Source: CAZLFA01 sp964558665 (lineage in GTDB: Bacteria > Desulfobacterota > Syntrophia > Syntrophales > PHBD01). From it: a stretch of DNA of 64,000 nucleotides. The notes beneath the pieces were generated by a model. The model saw nothing but the letters and a program-made list of their open reading frames with translations. It did no database searches and was not told the DNA's origin. Position numbers and translations under genes: made by a program. The stretch lies in NCBI GenBank assembly GCA_964558665.1, contig CAZLFA010000001.1:79798-143797 (forward strand), given 5' to 3'. Positions within the stretch are counted from its first letter, which is position 1; each line of letters opens with the position of its first letter. Shown here piece after piece: positions 51,613 through 60,708 of the stretch.

Positions 51613-52347
51613 TCAGTCTGACCTGAGTTTGGCGGACAGATCCCCGCCCTCCTCATAATTTTGCGTAATTATGTTTTGCACAAGTGTAATCAGTTCACTG
51701 CGATTTTCAATGGAATAATTACTGACATCAATCGGCTTGTCTATGACCATTTTTACTTTCTTAGGAAAAATCTTCAATGAATTTTTGGTCATGATCTCCG
51801 CCGTGCCGATGAGGGTCACAGGGATTACAGGCACGCCGGACTGAACGGCAAGATAAAACATCCCCTGCTTGAAAGGTTTGATTTTTCCGTCCTTGCTTCT
51901 GGTTCCTTCCGGAAAGGTCATAACCGACTTTCCCTCCCGGATTTTCCGAGCCGCTATATCAAGACTCTGCAAAGCCTTTTCATGATTCTGGCGGTCTATT
52001 TCGATGTATCCGGCATTCCTCATAGCCTGGCCGAAAACAGGCACTTTGAAGAGCTCCTTCTTGACGATCCATCTGAACTGTACAGGTATATGGGCGAGCA
52101 GCACGAATATGTCAAAAACGCTCTGGTGGTTTACCATAAAAACATGCGACTGACCCTCTTTAAGGTTTTCCTTGCCTGTTACCTGCACCCTTACGCTGGT
52201 CATTATAAGCAATATCTTTGCCCAGAGACGGGCCACTCTGTGTGACTGATTTTCATTGGGAGAAAGATATGAAAAGATCACCGTATTGGCCGCCATATAA
52301 GCCGTCCAGGCAGTTCCCAAAATCAGCAATAGCAAAGACCTCAGCAT
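51613..52347 (-). CDS. plsC: 1-acyl-sn-glycerol-3-phosphate acyltransferase
   Basis: PlsC adds the second acyl chain to make phosphatidic acid. The 244-residue membrane enzyme has NHQSVFDIFVL, the catalytic His and Asp of the HxxxxD motif, and FPEGTRSKDGKI, which binds glycerol phosphate. One N-terminal membrane helix is present. It heads a unit with ftsK and diverges from the por operon. Confidence 0.9.
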   Translation of the reverse strand: MLRSLLLLILGTAWTAYMAANTVIFSYLSPNENQSHRVARLWAKILLIMTSVRVQVTGKENLKEGQSHVFMVNHQSVFDIFVLLAHIPVQFRWIVKKELFKVPVFGQAMRNAGYIEIDRQNHEKALQSLDIAARKIREGKSVMTFPEGTRSKDGKIKPFKQGMFYLAVQSGVPVIPVTLIGTAEIMTKNSLKIFPKKVKMVIDKPIDVSNYSIENRSELITLVQNIITQNYEEGGDLSAKLRSD

Positions 52348-52648
52348 AGTATAAAAATTCCCGCAAGTTATATTTCAATTTCACATGAAGACTATTTGGA
52401 CGTTTCAGACGTGTTTTCGATCATCGATCGATATCTGTTCTTAATACTTAATAACATTCATGAAGTCAACAGAGAATTGGCTGAGGCATATGTCCCTGTG
52501 AAGATTTCCAATAAAATTTGTTCGTTGTTGAATGCTCCTAGAGAGGGTCAATAATTATTTGCTATTGACAGAAACTTCTATTTTGTTATAGGCAAGACTC
52601 CTTTACGAAGGAATACCTTTTTTTAATCCATTGAGGGAGACTTTTAGA
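52348..52648. other. Intergenic region between plsC and the por operon
   Basis: About 300 bp without a gene. The right half holds the por promoter. I see no riboswitch or repeat. Confidence 0.5.
52565..52592 (+). promoter_or_regulatory. Probable promoter of the por operon
   Basis: TTGACA (52565-52570), 16 bp, then TATAGG (52587-52592), about 57 bp before the first start codon. Confidence 0.5.
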
Positions 52649-53197
52649 ATGCTCGAGATTAGATGGCATGGAAGAGGCGGGCAGGGAGCCGTAACTTCTG
52701 TTGAGTTATTGGCCATAGCTGCGATTGAGGAAGGGAAATACGCTCAGGCATTTCCCAGCTTCGGCCCGGAGCGCAGAGGAGCGCCGGTTGAGGCATTTAA
52801 CAGAGTGGATAAGCAGCAGATCAGAATTCGTTCCCGTATCTACAATCCCGATGTAGCGGTAGTGCTTGATGAAAGCCTGGTCAATCTGATTAATGTTGCC
52901 GCCGGACTTAAACCGGATGGCCTGCTGATTGTCAATACGACAAGATCGGCGGATGAAATAAGAAATGCCCTGAACTACAAGGGCAAGGTTGCCACTGTCG
53001 ATGCAACCGGCATTGCATGGAAGGAACTCGGGGTTCCTATCACGAATACTACAATGCTTGGCGCGCTGGTGAAGGCGACGAAAGTGGTAAAACTTGAGGC
53101 GCTGAGGGCTCCGGTTGAACATCGGTTCGGCAGGATTGCCAACAAAAATATGGCAGCCCTGAAACGTGCCTTCGACGAAGTTAAAATAAACGGATAA
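52649..53197 (+). CDS. porG: 2-oxoacid:ferredoxin oxidoreductase gamma subunit
   Basis: The 182-residue gamma subunit of a pyruvate or related oxoacid oxidoreductase. It opens with RWHGRGGQGAVTSVELLA and the family block AFPSFGPERRGAPVEAFNR, which lies at the CoA/subunit interface. AGGGAG precedes the ATG at 52649. It is the first of six co-directional genes. The order gamma, delta, alpha, beta is that of four-subunit POR. Confidence 0.92.
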   Translation: MLEIRWHGRGGQGAVTSVELLAIAAIEEGKYAQAFPSFGPERRGAPVEAFNRVDKQQIRIRSRIYNPDVAVVLDESLVNLINVAAGLKPDGLLIVNTTRSADEIRNALNYKGKVATVDATGIAWKELGVPITNTTMLGALVKATKVVKLEALRAPVEHRFGRIANKNMAALKRAFDEVKING

Positions 53198-53259
53198 GCC
53201 GGGGATGGAGAAAAACATCCCTTGATATTCAGAGATTATTTGAAGAAGAGGTTATGATC

Positions 53260-53547
53260 ATGAAGAAACAATGGCCGGAAACCTGGAAGGAATACAACCT
53301 GGGCGGCATCGTCTATGACGGTGGCAACTCGAAATCCTTCAAAACCGGAAGCTGGCGATCCTTGAGGCCTATCTGGGATAATACGAAATGCATCAAGTGC
53401 GGAGTATGTTATCTCTTCTGCCCTGAGGGTTGCATTACTGAAAACGAGGAAGGTTTTTTTGTGGCCGATCTCGATTACTGCAAAGGCTGCGGCATATGCG
53501 CTCATGAATGCTGGCCGGAAGCCATTACTATGATTGAGGAGGGATAA
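53260..53547 (+). CDS. porD: 2-oxoacid:ferredoxin oxidoreductase delta (ferredoxin) subunit
   Basis: A 95-residue ferredoxin with two [4Fe-4S] motifs: CIKCGVCYLFCPEGC and CKGCGICAHEC. It passes electrons from the TPP site to an acceptor. GAGG eight bases before ATG 53260 sets the start; an ATG two codons earlier is possible. The next gene starts 3 bp after the stop. Confidence 0.92.
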   Translation: MKKQWPETWKEYNLGGIVYDGGNSKSFKTGSWRSLRPIWDNTKCIKCGVCYLFCPEGCITENEEGFFVADLDYCKGCGICAHECWPEAITMIEEG

Positions 53548-53550
53548 GCC

Positions 53551-54717
53551 ATGGCAAAACCTGTGGGAATGGAAGTAGCAGTGGCCGCAGCGGAAGCGGT
53601 GGCTCTTTGCAATATAGACGTGGCGGCTGTTTATCCGATCACGCCCAACACTCACATCGCTGAGCATTTGTCTGAAATCGTTGCCGACGGCAGGCTGGAT
53701 GCAGAGTTCATCACGGTCGAGTCCGAGCACTCAGCCTTGAGTGCGGTAATGGGGGCTTCTTCAACGGGCGCACGAACCTTTACGGCGACTAGTTCGCAGG
53801 GCTTGATGTATATGCACGAAGTACTGCCGATTGCTTCCTCGATGCGAATGCCCATCGTGATGGCCATCGGAAACCGTGCTGTATCGGGTCCCATCAATAT
53901 CTGGAACGATCACAGCGATATTATGCTTCAGAGAGACGCCGGCTGGATATCAATCTTTGCCCAGAACGGCCAGGAAGCGGTCGACATGTACATTCAGGCC
54001 TTCAAAATTGCCGAGCACCCGGATGTCATGCTGCCTATAAATGTGAATATGGACGGCTTTCAGTTGACGCACATGGTTGAACCGATAGTGTTTCCGACTC
54101 AGGCGCAGGTCAACAAGTTCCTGCCACCGTTCAAACCGAACGCTACCATTCATCCGGACCGCCCGCTTTCCATGGGAACCCTGGGGCTGCCCGAAATATA
54201 CACGGAGGCGGTCAAGGCCAGAGATGTAGCCCTGGTCAATTCCAAAAAGGTGATTCTGCAGATCTGGAAGGAATGGGAGAAGCAGTTCGGCCGCAAGTAT
54301 GAACCTATTGAAGAATTTAAAGCAGACGGAGCCGATGTATTGCTTATGACCATGGGTTCCATGGGTGAAACGGCCGAAGTGGCGGTAGCTCGGATGCGTG
54401 AGAAAGGCATCAAAGCAGGTCTTCTGAAACTGAACCTCTGGAGGCCGTTCCCGTTTGATGATGTCAGGGATGCTGTAAAGGGTGCGAAGACTCTCATAGT
54501 AACCGATCGTGCTCTCTCTTACGGCGGTCCGGGAGGACCCCTGGCATCGGAAGTGCGTTCCGCTCTGTATGAAGAAGCGAAAAAGCCGGAGATATTTAAT
54601 TACATCATCGGTCTGGGAGGACGGGATGTGCGGGTAGAGGATTTCGTCCAGATGATTGACAATGCCATGAAGAAGAAAACAGAACAACCATATGATATAT
54701 ATGGAGTGAGGGAATAA
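53551..54717 (+). CDS. porA: 2-oxoacid:ferredoxin oxidoreductase alpha subunit
   Basis: The 388-residue alpha subunit. AAVYPITPNTHIAEHL and TVESEHSALSAVMGAS are domain I marks; GNRAVSGPINIWNDHSD is typical of pyruvate rather than 2-oxoglutarate enzymes. The C-terminal domain has TDRALSYGGPGGPL. Its stop overlaps porB's start (TAATG). Pyruvate is the likely substrate, but other 2-oxoacids are not ruled out. Confidence 0.92.
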   Translation: MAKPVGMEVAVAAAEAVALCNIDVAAVYPITPNTHIAEHLSEIVADGRLDAEFITVESEHSALSAVMGASSTGARTFTATSSQGLMYMHEVLPIASSMRMPIVMAIGNRAVSGPINIWNDHSDIMLQRDAGWISIFAQNGQEAVDMYIQAFKIAEHPDVMLPINVNMDGFQLTHMVEPIVFPTQAQVNKFLPPFKPNATIHPDRPLSMGTLGLPEIYTEAVKARDVALVNSKKVILQIWKEWEKQFGRKYEPIEEFKADGADVLLMTMGSMGETAEVAVARMREKGIKAGLLKLNLWRPFPFDDVRDAVKGAKTLIVTDRALSYGGPGGPLASEVRSALYEEAKKPEIFNYIIGLGGRDVRVEDFVQMIDNAMKKKTEQPYDIYGVRE

Positions 54718-55712
54718 TGAATACAGTGAAGAACTATCAGACAGGCGTTATCGAAAACTATGATCTGTTTGCTCCCAAACTGGTGGACCGTGAAGAATAC
54801 TTTGCCTCCGGTCATCGCGCCTGCCAGGGATGCGGTGAGGCACTTGCCATTCGTCTCATGTGCAAGGCCCTGGGCAAGGATACCGTCATCGCCAATGCCA
54901 CGGGCTGCATGGAAGTCATATCAACCCTGTATCCGACAACGGCCTGGAAGCTGCCGTGGGTTCATGTGGCCTTTCCAAATGCCGCTGCAGTGGGATCGGG
55001 AGTGGAGGCGGGTCTTAAAGCGCTCAGGCGCAAAGGCAAGATAGCTGATCGTTATGTAAAGACGGTAGCGATAGGCGGCGACGGCGGAACGGTGGACATC
55101 GGTCTCCAGGCCCTTTCCGGAGCCATGGAGAGAGGTCATGACATGCTCTATGTATGTTTTGATAACGAAGCCTATATGAATACAGGCATTCAGCGCTCAA
55201 GCGCCACACCCTTTGGAGCGTCCACGACTACGGCACCGTCGGGCAAGGTCAGTGTGGGCAACAAGACATGGAAGAAAAACGTTCCAGAGATTATTGTCGC
55301 CCATAACGTGCCATATGTGGCAACAGCCTGTCACAGCTATCCGATAGATTTTATGAACAAGGTCAAGAAGGCTCGTGCAATAAAGGGGCCTGCTTACATA
55401 CATTGTTTTTCCGTTTGTCCGACGGGCTGGCGCGCCAAATCGGAGGAATGCATCAAACTGGGGCGCATGGCAGTGGAAACAGGGATTTTCCCTCTGTATG
55501 AGGTAGAGAACGGCAAATACAGAATTACCGTGGAGATGCCGGAAAAACTGAGACCGGTCGAGGAATACATAAAACTTCAGGGCCGATTCCGTCATCTGGG
55601 AACAGAGGAGATTGAGTTTATCAAAAAGCGGGTAAACCTTGAATACAAGAAACTCATGAACAAGGTTGAATGTTCGAAATCATGGCTTGATATGGCCAAA
55701 GAGAATCTATAG
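54717..55712 (+). CDS. porB: 2-oxoacid:ferredoxin oxidoreductase beta subunit
   Basis: The 331-residue TPP-binding subunit. CQGCGEALAIRLMCKAL carries cluster-binding Cys, with a further Cys in NATGCMEVIS; the TPP motif is GGDGGTVDIGLQALSGAMER followed by CFDNEAYMNTG. The C-terminal CPTGW near residue 235 completes the family pattern. It ends 17 bp before the hybrid flavoprotein. Confidence 0.93.
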   Translation: MNTVKNYQTGVIENYDLFAPKLVDREEYFASGHRACQGCGEALAIRLMCKALGKDTVIANATGCMEVISTLYPTTAWKLPWVHVAFPNAAAVGSGVEAGLKALRRKGKIADRYVKTVAIGGDGGTVDIGLQALSGAMERGHDMLYVCFDNEAYMNTGIQRSSATPFGASTTTAPSGKVSVGNKTWKKNVPEIIVAHNVPYVATACHSYPIDFMNKVKKARAIKGPAYIHCFSVCPTGWRAKSEECIKLGRMAVETGIFPLYEVENGKYRITVEMPEKLRPVEEYIKLQGRFRHLGTEEIEFIKKRVNLEYKKLMNKVECSKSWLDMAKENL

Positions 55713-55729
55713 AAAAAGGTGGCTTGATC

Positions 55730-57652
55730 ATGAATACAGTTGCATTCAGCAGTTGGAACGGCAAGATTGTTGACTATAGAAAAGGCAAGACCGCCAAGAC
55801 TGCGAAATCCAAGGATGTGGAATGTCCGATCGGTCACGACGGACAAAAGATGAAAGCGCTTATGGGATGGAACGGACTGGTCGTGATGGATGCGAAGGCC
55901 GACATTCCCTCCCTCACCGCAGGGTACCTGAGGGAAGCCAGAAAACTTTCCTGTGGAGAGTGTTCGGTTTGCATGATCGGTATCGATAAGGTGACAGATA
56001 TTCTTGGTGGCCTGATGAAAGGCAACGGAGATGCCAAGTCCCTATCCGCCATAGAGGAGATCGCCAAAGGAGTTTCCGAAAATGCAAAGTGCAATTTCGG
56101 GCGAGCCTCAGCGCTTGTGCCGGTATCGGATGCAGTGAAATATTTCAAGGATGATTTCCTTGCCCTTGCCAAGGGAGGAAAGAAGATAGAAGCTAAATCC
56201 TATTCTACGGCCGTAACGGCGCCGTGTATGCAGGCATGTCCGGCAACGCTTGATATCCCGGGCTATATAGAATTGATTCGCAACAACAGATTCAAGGAGT
56301 CCCTGGAACTCATCCGCGAGCGATGCATACTGCCGGGCGTGATCGGCCGGGCTTGTACGCATCCCTGTGAAAGTGCCTGTGTGAGAAAAGATATGGACAG
56401 TGCTCTTTCTATTCGTCTCTTGAAAAGGGCGGCGGCGGATTACGAACTGGAATGCGGCGGCAGCGGTCTTGCAGCCCCGAAGAAAGAAAAGGATGAAAAG
56501 GTTGCCATTATCGGCGCAGGGCCTGCGGGCCTGGCAGCGGCATTTCATCTGAGAAGAATGGGTTATCCCGTGACCGTATTTGAAGCCCTTCCCAAAAGCG
56601 GCGGCATGGCGGCAGTAGGAATTCCCGATTACCGCCTTCCCAAGGATATACTCAATCATGAGATTGATCTGATAAAGCGCATGGGAGTGGATATAAGGCT
56701 GAACAGCAAAATAGAAAAGCTGGATTGGGCTGATCTGCAGAAAAAAGGATACAAGGCTCTCTTTCTTGCCGTCGGCGCTCATGTAGGGACGAAGATCGGC
56801 TGCGGCGGCGAGGATGTCGCAGCAGGTGATTTTGTGCAGGGCGCTGAGTTTTTAAGACAGTTAAGTCTCGGGGCGAAAGTAAAACCTCTTGGTAGTGTAG
56901 TAATAATCGGCGGCGGAAATGTCGCGCTCGATTGCGCGCGCAGTTGTGTCCGATTGGGCTTCAAAGAAGTCAGGATCGTGTACAGGCGTTCTCGCACAGA
57001 GATGCCGGCCAGCCCGATTGAAATTGAAGAAGCGGAACAGGAAGGAGTAAAGATATCTTTCCTTATGGCACCGGTGAATATTATCCGGAAGGACGGGAAA
57101 CTGAAAGCCATCGAATGTATTAAAATGAAACTCGGCGAACCGGATGCCAGCGGCCGACGCAGACCGATTCCTGTAAAAGGCTCTGAGTTCAAAATCTCTA
57201 CGGATATGGTGATTGCAGCAACTGGGCAGAAGCCTGATTTGGCGATGCTGGCCGGCAAAGGCAGTGTAGCATTAACCGACTGGGGCACAATAAAGGTAAA
57301 CGGTGCCGTGTGCCAGACAAATGTTCCCGGCATCTTTTCAGGCGGCGATTGTGTAAGCGGTCCGGCTACATTGATTGAAGCCCTCAACATGGGCAATAAG
57401 GCGGCTCAGGGCATCGACTCGTACCTCAAGGGTACATCATTGAAAAAAGAGATATCGCTGGATGGACTTGATACAAAAGCACAGAGAGACAAGGGATTCA
57501 TAGCCAAAGAGAATGCGGTGAAGGTACAGCTTCTTCAACCTAAAGAACGCAAGGACAATTTTTCGGAAGTGGAAAAGGGATTTTCCGTTTCTAAAGCTGT
57601 CGAAGAAGCCGGGCGCTGCCTGAGATGCTACCGCCTGATGGTTTGGGAATAA
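55730..57652 (+). CDS. GltD-like FAD/NAD(P) oxidoreductase with NuoF-type Fe-S domain
   Basis: A 640-residue hybrid. Residues about 65-150 match the C-terminal [4Fe-4S] domain of NuoF: LSCGECSVCMIGID and ENAKCNFG, ending VKYFKDDFLALAKG. Then comes a glutamate synthase small-subunit-like part: Cys-rich APCMQACPATLDIPGYI and CTHPCESAC, the FAD motif IIGAGPAGLAAAFHLRRMG and the NAD(P) motif IIGGGNVALDCARS, ending GRCLRCYR. AGGTGG sets the start. It probably links ferredoxin or POR clusters to NAD(P)H. Confidence 0.88.
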   Translation: MNTVAFSSWNGKIVDYRKGKTAKTAKSKDVECPIGHDGQKMKALMGWNGLVVMDAKADIPSLTAGYLREARKLSCGECSVCMIGIDKVTDILGGLMKGNGDAKSLSAIEEIAKGVSENAKCNFGRASALVPVSDAVKYFKDDFLALAKGGKKIEAKSYSTAVTAPCMQACPATLDIPGYIELIRNNRFKESLELIRERCILPGVIGRACTHPCESACVRKDMDSALSIRLLKRAAADYELECGGSGLAAPKKEKDEKVAIIGAGPAGLAAAFHLRRMGYPVTVFEALPKSGGMAAVGIPDYRLPKDILNHEIDLIKRMGVDIRLNSKIEKLDWADLQKKGYKALFLAVGAHVGTKIGCGGEDVAAGDFVQGAEFLRQLSLGAKVKPLGSVVIIGGGNVALDCARSCVRLGFKEVRIVYRRSRTEMPASPIEIEEAEQEGVKISFLMAPVNIIRKDGKLKAIECIKMKLGEPDASGRRRPIPVKGSEFKISTDMVIAATGQKPDLAMLAGKGSVALTDWGTIKVNGAVCQTNVPGIFSGGDCVSGPATLIEALNMGNKAAQGIDSYLKGTSLKKEISLDGLDTKAQRDKGFIAKENAVKVQLLQPKERKDNFSEVEKGFSVSKAVEEAGRCLRCYRLMVWE

Positions 57653-57680
57653 AAAGGAAATTAAGATTAAGGGGTCAGTA

Positions 57681-58388
57681 ATGGTAAAGTTTACGATTGA
57701 TGGACGTAAGATTGAAGGCAAGGAAGGATCTTCTATCCTGCAGAATGCAAGGGCAATGTTCATTGACATCCCGACGCTGTGTTACCATGATGAAGTGAGT
57801 CCCTTTGGTGCATGCCGTTTATGTACGGTGGAAATCAAGGCCAATGGTAAGTGGCAGTTGGCGGCCTCTTGTTCAACGAAGATCGCATCCGGGATGGAAA
57901 TAAAGACAAACTCAGAAAAGGTTAAGGAAAGCAGAAAACTGGCTGCTGAACTTCTCTATTATAAATATCCGGAAACGAAGGCTGTACGTGATATTGCCGA
58001 AAGCCTCGGTGTTGCCGTAAAAGATGGTGATGCGAAAGGTGCCGACTGCATTCTCTGCGGACTTTGCACAAGGACCTGTCGCGAAGTTGTCGGGGCATCC
58101 GCTTTGACCTTCCAGGACAGAGGACTGGGGCGCGAAACAGAAGAACCGAAAATCGATTTTTGTGCCGAAGCATGCATTGGTTGCGGGTCCTGTGCCTATG
58201 TATGTCCGACCGGCTTTGTAAAAATGGAAACAGCGGGCGATAAGAGGATGATTTGGGATAAAGTCTTCAAGATGGCGAGCTGTGAAAAATGCGGCCGCTA
58301 CTTCGCACCGCTGGATCAGTTGGAGTTTATCAGCAGGAAAACAGGGGTTGCACTGAGCAAGCTGATGACCTGCGTTAGCTGCAGGTAA
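57681..58388 (+). CDS. NuoG/HoxU-like iron-sulfur subunit
   Basis: A 235-residue Fe-S protein. The N-terminal [2Fe-2S] domain has CYHDEVSPFGACRLC and a fourth Cys in AASC. Two [4Fe-4S] motifs follow: CILCGLCTRTC and CIGCGSCAYVCP. A last pair of Cys sets (CEKCGRY and CVSC) may bind metal. It resembles the N-terminus of NuoG and HoxU, and joins the POR to the hybrid flavoprotein. It is the last gene of the operon. Confidence 0.88.
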   Translation: MVKFTIDGRKIEGKEGSSILQNARAMFIDIPTLCYHDEVSPFGACRLCTVEIKANGKWQLAASCSTKIASGMEIKTNSEKVKESRKLAAELLYYKYPETKAVRDIAESLGVAVKDGDAKGADCILCGLCTRTCREVVGASALTFQDRGLGRETEEPKIDFCAEACIGCGSCAYVCPTGFVKMETAGDKRMIWDKVFKMASCEKCGRYFAPLDQLEFISRKTGVALSKLMTCVSCR

Positions 58389-58428
58389 GGGACAACTTAG
58401 TAAAACAGAATTTTTTTATTGCTACAAT

Positions 58429-58504
58429 TCCTCAGTAGCTCAGTCGGTAGAGCAGATGGCTGTTAACCATCGGGTCCGTGGTTCGAGTCCGCGCTGGGGA
58501 GCCA
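58429..58504 (+). tRNA. tRNA-Asn (GTT)
   Basis: A 76-nt cloverleaf with a 7-bp acceptor stem (TCCTCAG/CTGGGGA, one G-U), D arm GCTCAGTCGGTAGAGC, anticodon stem GATGG/CCATC with loop CTGTTAA (anticodon GTT) and T arm CGTGGTTCGAGTCCGCG. CCA is encoded. It borders the accessory segment on its right. Confidence 0.95.
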
Positions 58505-58926
58505 ATATAATAAAGGGGTTAGCGAAATGATCGTTAACCCCTTTTGATGTTTTTCTACCCTATTTCTACCATGCAAGCGAGGTCCGTCCGATTTTATAAA
58601 ATGATTTTTTTCGAGTTGCGTTGCTTATTCAATCGGCACGAAATAAACGAAAAAAGAAAGCAAGCAAGCTGCTTGATAAAAAGAATTCTTTCTCAGAAAG
58701 TAAAGGAGGGTGGGGGTCGGTTTGATCCGGTTCCATCCGGGGTCGCCGGGGGTCGCCGGACAGACCTGTGAGATTGGAGGGATGATATGTGTGTGATCAT
58801 GGATGGGAGATGATGGGTGCACTTACAATGTCACGATATTTACAATTTTACAAAGGTGTATAGTACGGTTTAAAACCTTCAGTATGGCAAGCAAGCAGAC
58901 ATGACTCCCTTTCTTACTTTACCATA
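58505..58926. other. Intergenic region beyond tRNA-Asn
   Basis: After the terminator, about 380 bp hold no convincing gene. A doubled TTTCTACC (58552-58570) follows the tRNA, as seen near integrase attachment sites, and a short tandem GGGGTCGCCGG lies near 58740. A plus-strand frame at 58544-58771 has no protein-like features. Confidence 0.4.
58512..58545 (+). terminator. Intrinsic terminator after tRNA-Asn
   Basis: A 14-bp stem (58512-58525 with 58531-58544, one G-U) around AATGA, followed by TTTT and a later run of T. Confidence 0.8.
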
Positions 58927-60708
58927 TTATTTATAGTGCATATCAGGCTGCGCGGCAGGAGGGTTTTCTGGTGCCGTTTCTGTAACAGTATTGTCAATCT
59001 GCGAGATTAAGTCTCTGAGCTTCAGATACTGATACCAAAAGAATGGCGCCACTGGTGTGCGAAAATGCCTGCACGCAACTAAGTCGGCCGCAAGTAATCC
59101 TGCTTTGCGCGCTGTTGATGCGGATACGATGTCATGTCGTTCTGATTTAAGAAGCGCCTGCATTCTGGTACGATATTCATTTACATTATCCGGCAGAATA
59201 ATTGGTGCTTCAGCCTCGCCAGATGAGTGCTGCGCAGCCATAAAATATAAATGCTTCGAAACATCATTGACTGTTGGATGCCATAGTTGAAGGCATATAT
59301 TAGGATAGCTTGTCCTAGAGTTCTTAGCTAACACTTCATAGAGATCATATCGTTCTAGTATTACTGCCCATCCCGCAAGTGTAGGCAAGAGCCAGGACGT
59401 TTTCATCAAACGTACACATAGCTCTTCATCGCCAAAAACATTAATCTCTATGAGATCGTCGGTAGAGTCCGTGCAGATTGGGAAATTACGTTTGAGTTTT
59501 AATGTATAGTCGATACGCTTTACTAACTCGCAAAGCCATTCTTGAGCCTCTGAGATATGATTGGTAACTATCAGCAGAAGCAAACCAAGGACAATGTCAA
59601 CAACATTGATGTCAAGCCTTGGTGAGCCCGACACAGGGTTGTTTTTGAGCATTGCAGCCAGAGCATCGGCAACAACCCCCGCATTGTTAGCCGCAACTTT
59701 CCGTGTCTCTTCATCTGTATCGATCAGGGCGTGACAGAGTCCAATTGTGGCAATTAGACCGATTTGTTCAAAAACCACCAGCGAGAACTCTGCATTCTCT
59801 CGGCAGTAACCGGATAACCCATCCTGCACGTACAAGTGCGGTTGTATCTTCTCAAAATATCGATGTCCGACACCAGCATAGTTTTGCCACAATTCGCCAA
59901 ACTCCTGATAGTAGAGACTTCTCTTATCTTCCTCTTCAAGTTGGATACGATGCCAAGACCATAGTGTCGCACGTTCTGAGGCTATCAGTGCCTGTTTCAG
60001 ATTACCCTCATCTTCAGACCATCTTGAAAATATCTGCACAGACAGGTTGATGACACGTAATGCTTTCAATAGATCACGGGGTCGTTTGCTATGATCCAGT
60101 AAGCTGCCGTCATCCTCCAAACCCAGTTGCCGACGAAACAAGCGATGTAGATCCCTCTGGTCGTAACCGATTTCTCCCGCCAATGCGAGTGACTTCCTAA
60201 TATCCGTGCGATCTTTCGTCCCGAATATTTGTTCATTGAGCATATGCTGTTCGATAAGTATTGCAATGCGATCTCCACCCCAGAAACTGAAGGAAGCCCG
60301 TGCAGAATGCCCTTTAGTGTAGCTATCCCAATTGATTTGAGTGTCTTGTTTCAGGTCCCCTGTTGTGGCTAAAATGATTCTCTTCCTGAAAGGTTCATGT
60401 GCGGGCTCAACATGTGTTTTTAGATATACATCCAAAACTTCATTGAGGCTCTGCCGGACAGACTGAGGTCCTGAATCCCAGTCGCTACGTCCGATATCTC
60501 CGCGTTTGATAACCAACAGCAATAGTTCCTGAATTCCATCGTCAGGCGATGTTCCTACTGCTGCCAAGTCTACCCCGAACTGACGGACCCCAGTTTGTGC
60601 CTTTGAAATCGGTGCGTAGCCCATTGCCAGCAATATATCTGGAAGCAGACTGTCAAATTCATCGCGTTCTTTAAGTGTCCTCAGGTACTGAGACAGGATA
60701 AATTTCAT
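58927..60708 (-). CDS. Unknown protein with possible restriction-endonuclease-like N-terminus
   Basis: A 593-residue protein I do not recognise. The N-terminal 110 residues recall the Mrr/PD-(D/E)xK fold: RQFGVDLAAVG, then a hydrophobic strand ending LLLLVIKRGDIGR and a helix with Gln (PQSVRQSLNEVLDVYL). The acidic or Gln residue expected two before the Lys is Val, so nuclease activity is doubtful. The rest is helical. It overlaps the upstream gene by four bases (ATGA) and ends with a Pro/Asn-rich tail. The pair could be a defence module; inferred from context. Confidence 0.7.
   Translation of the reverse strand: MKFILSQYLRTLKERDEFDSLLPDILLAMGYAPISKAQTGVRQFGVDLAAVGTSPDDGIQELLLLVIKRGDIGRSDWDSGPQSVRQSLNEVLDVYLKTHVEPAHEPFRKRIILATTGDLKQDTQINWDSYTKGHSARASFSFWGGDRIAILIEQHMLNEQIFGTKDRTDIRKSLALAGEIGYDQRDLHRLFRRQLGLEDDGSLLDHSKRPRDLLKALRVINLSVQIFSRWSEDEGNLKQALIASERATLWSWHRIQLEEEDKRSLYYQEFGELWQNYAGVGHRYFEKIQPHLYVQDGLSGYCRENAEFSLVVFEQIGLIATIGLCHALIDTDEETRKVAANNAGVVADALAAMLKNNPVSGSPRLDINVVDIVLGLLLLIVTNHISEAQEWLCELVKRIDYTLKLKRNFPICTDSTDDLIEINVFGDEELCVRLMKTSWLLPTLAGWAVILERYDLYEVLAKNSRTSYPNICLQLWHPTVNDVSKHLYFMAAQHSSGEAEAPIILPDNVNEYRTRMQALLKSERHDIVSASTARKAGLLAADLVACRHFRTPVAPFFWYQYLKLRDLISQIDNTVTETAPENPPAAQPDMHYK

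Noticed and set aside
53950..54687. A 245-residue minus-strand frame inside porA
   Set aside because: Antisense to a well-conserved enzyme with no recognisable domain.
56108..57396. Minus-strand frames inside the GltD-like gene
   Set aside because: Antisense shadows; the plus-strand gene has clear cofactor motifs throughout.
58544..58771. A 75-residue plus-strand frame after tRNA-Asn
   Set aside because: No ribosome site or protein-like pattern; perhaps part of an old attachment region.
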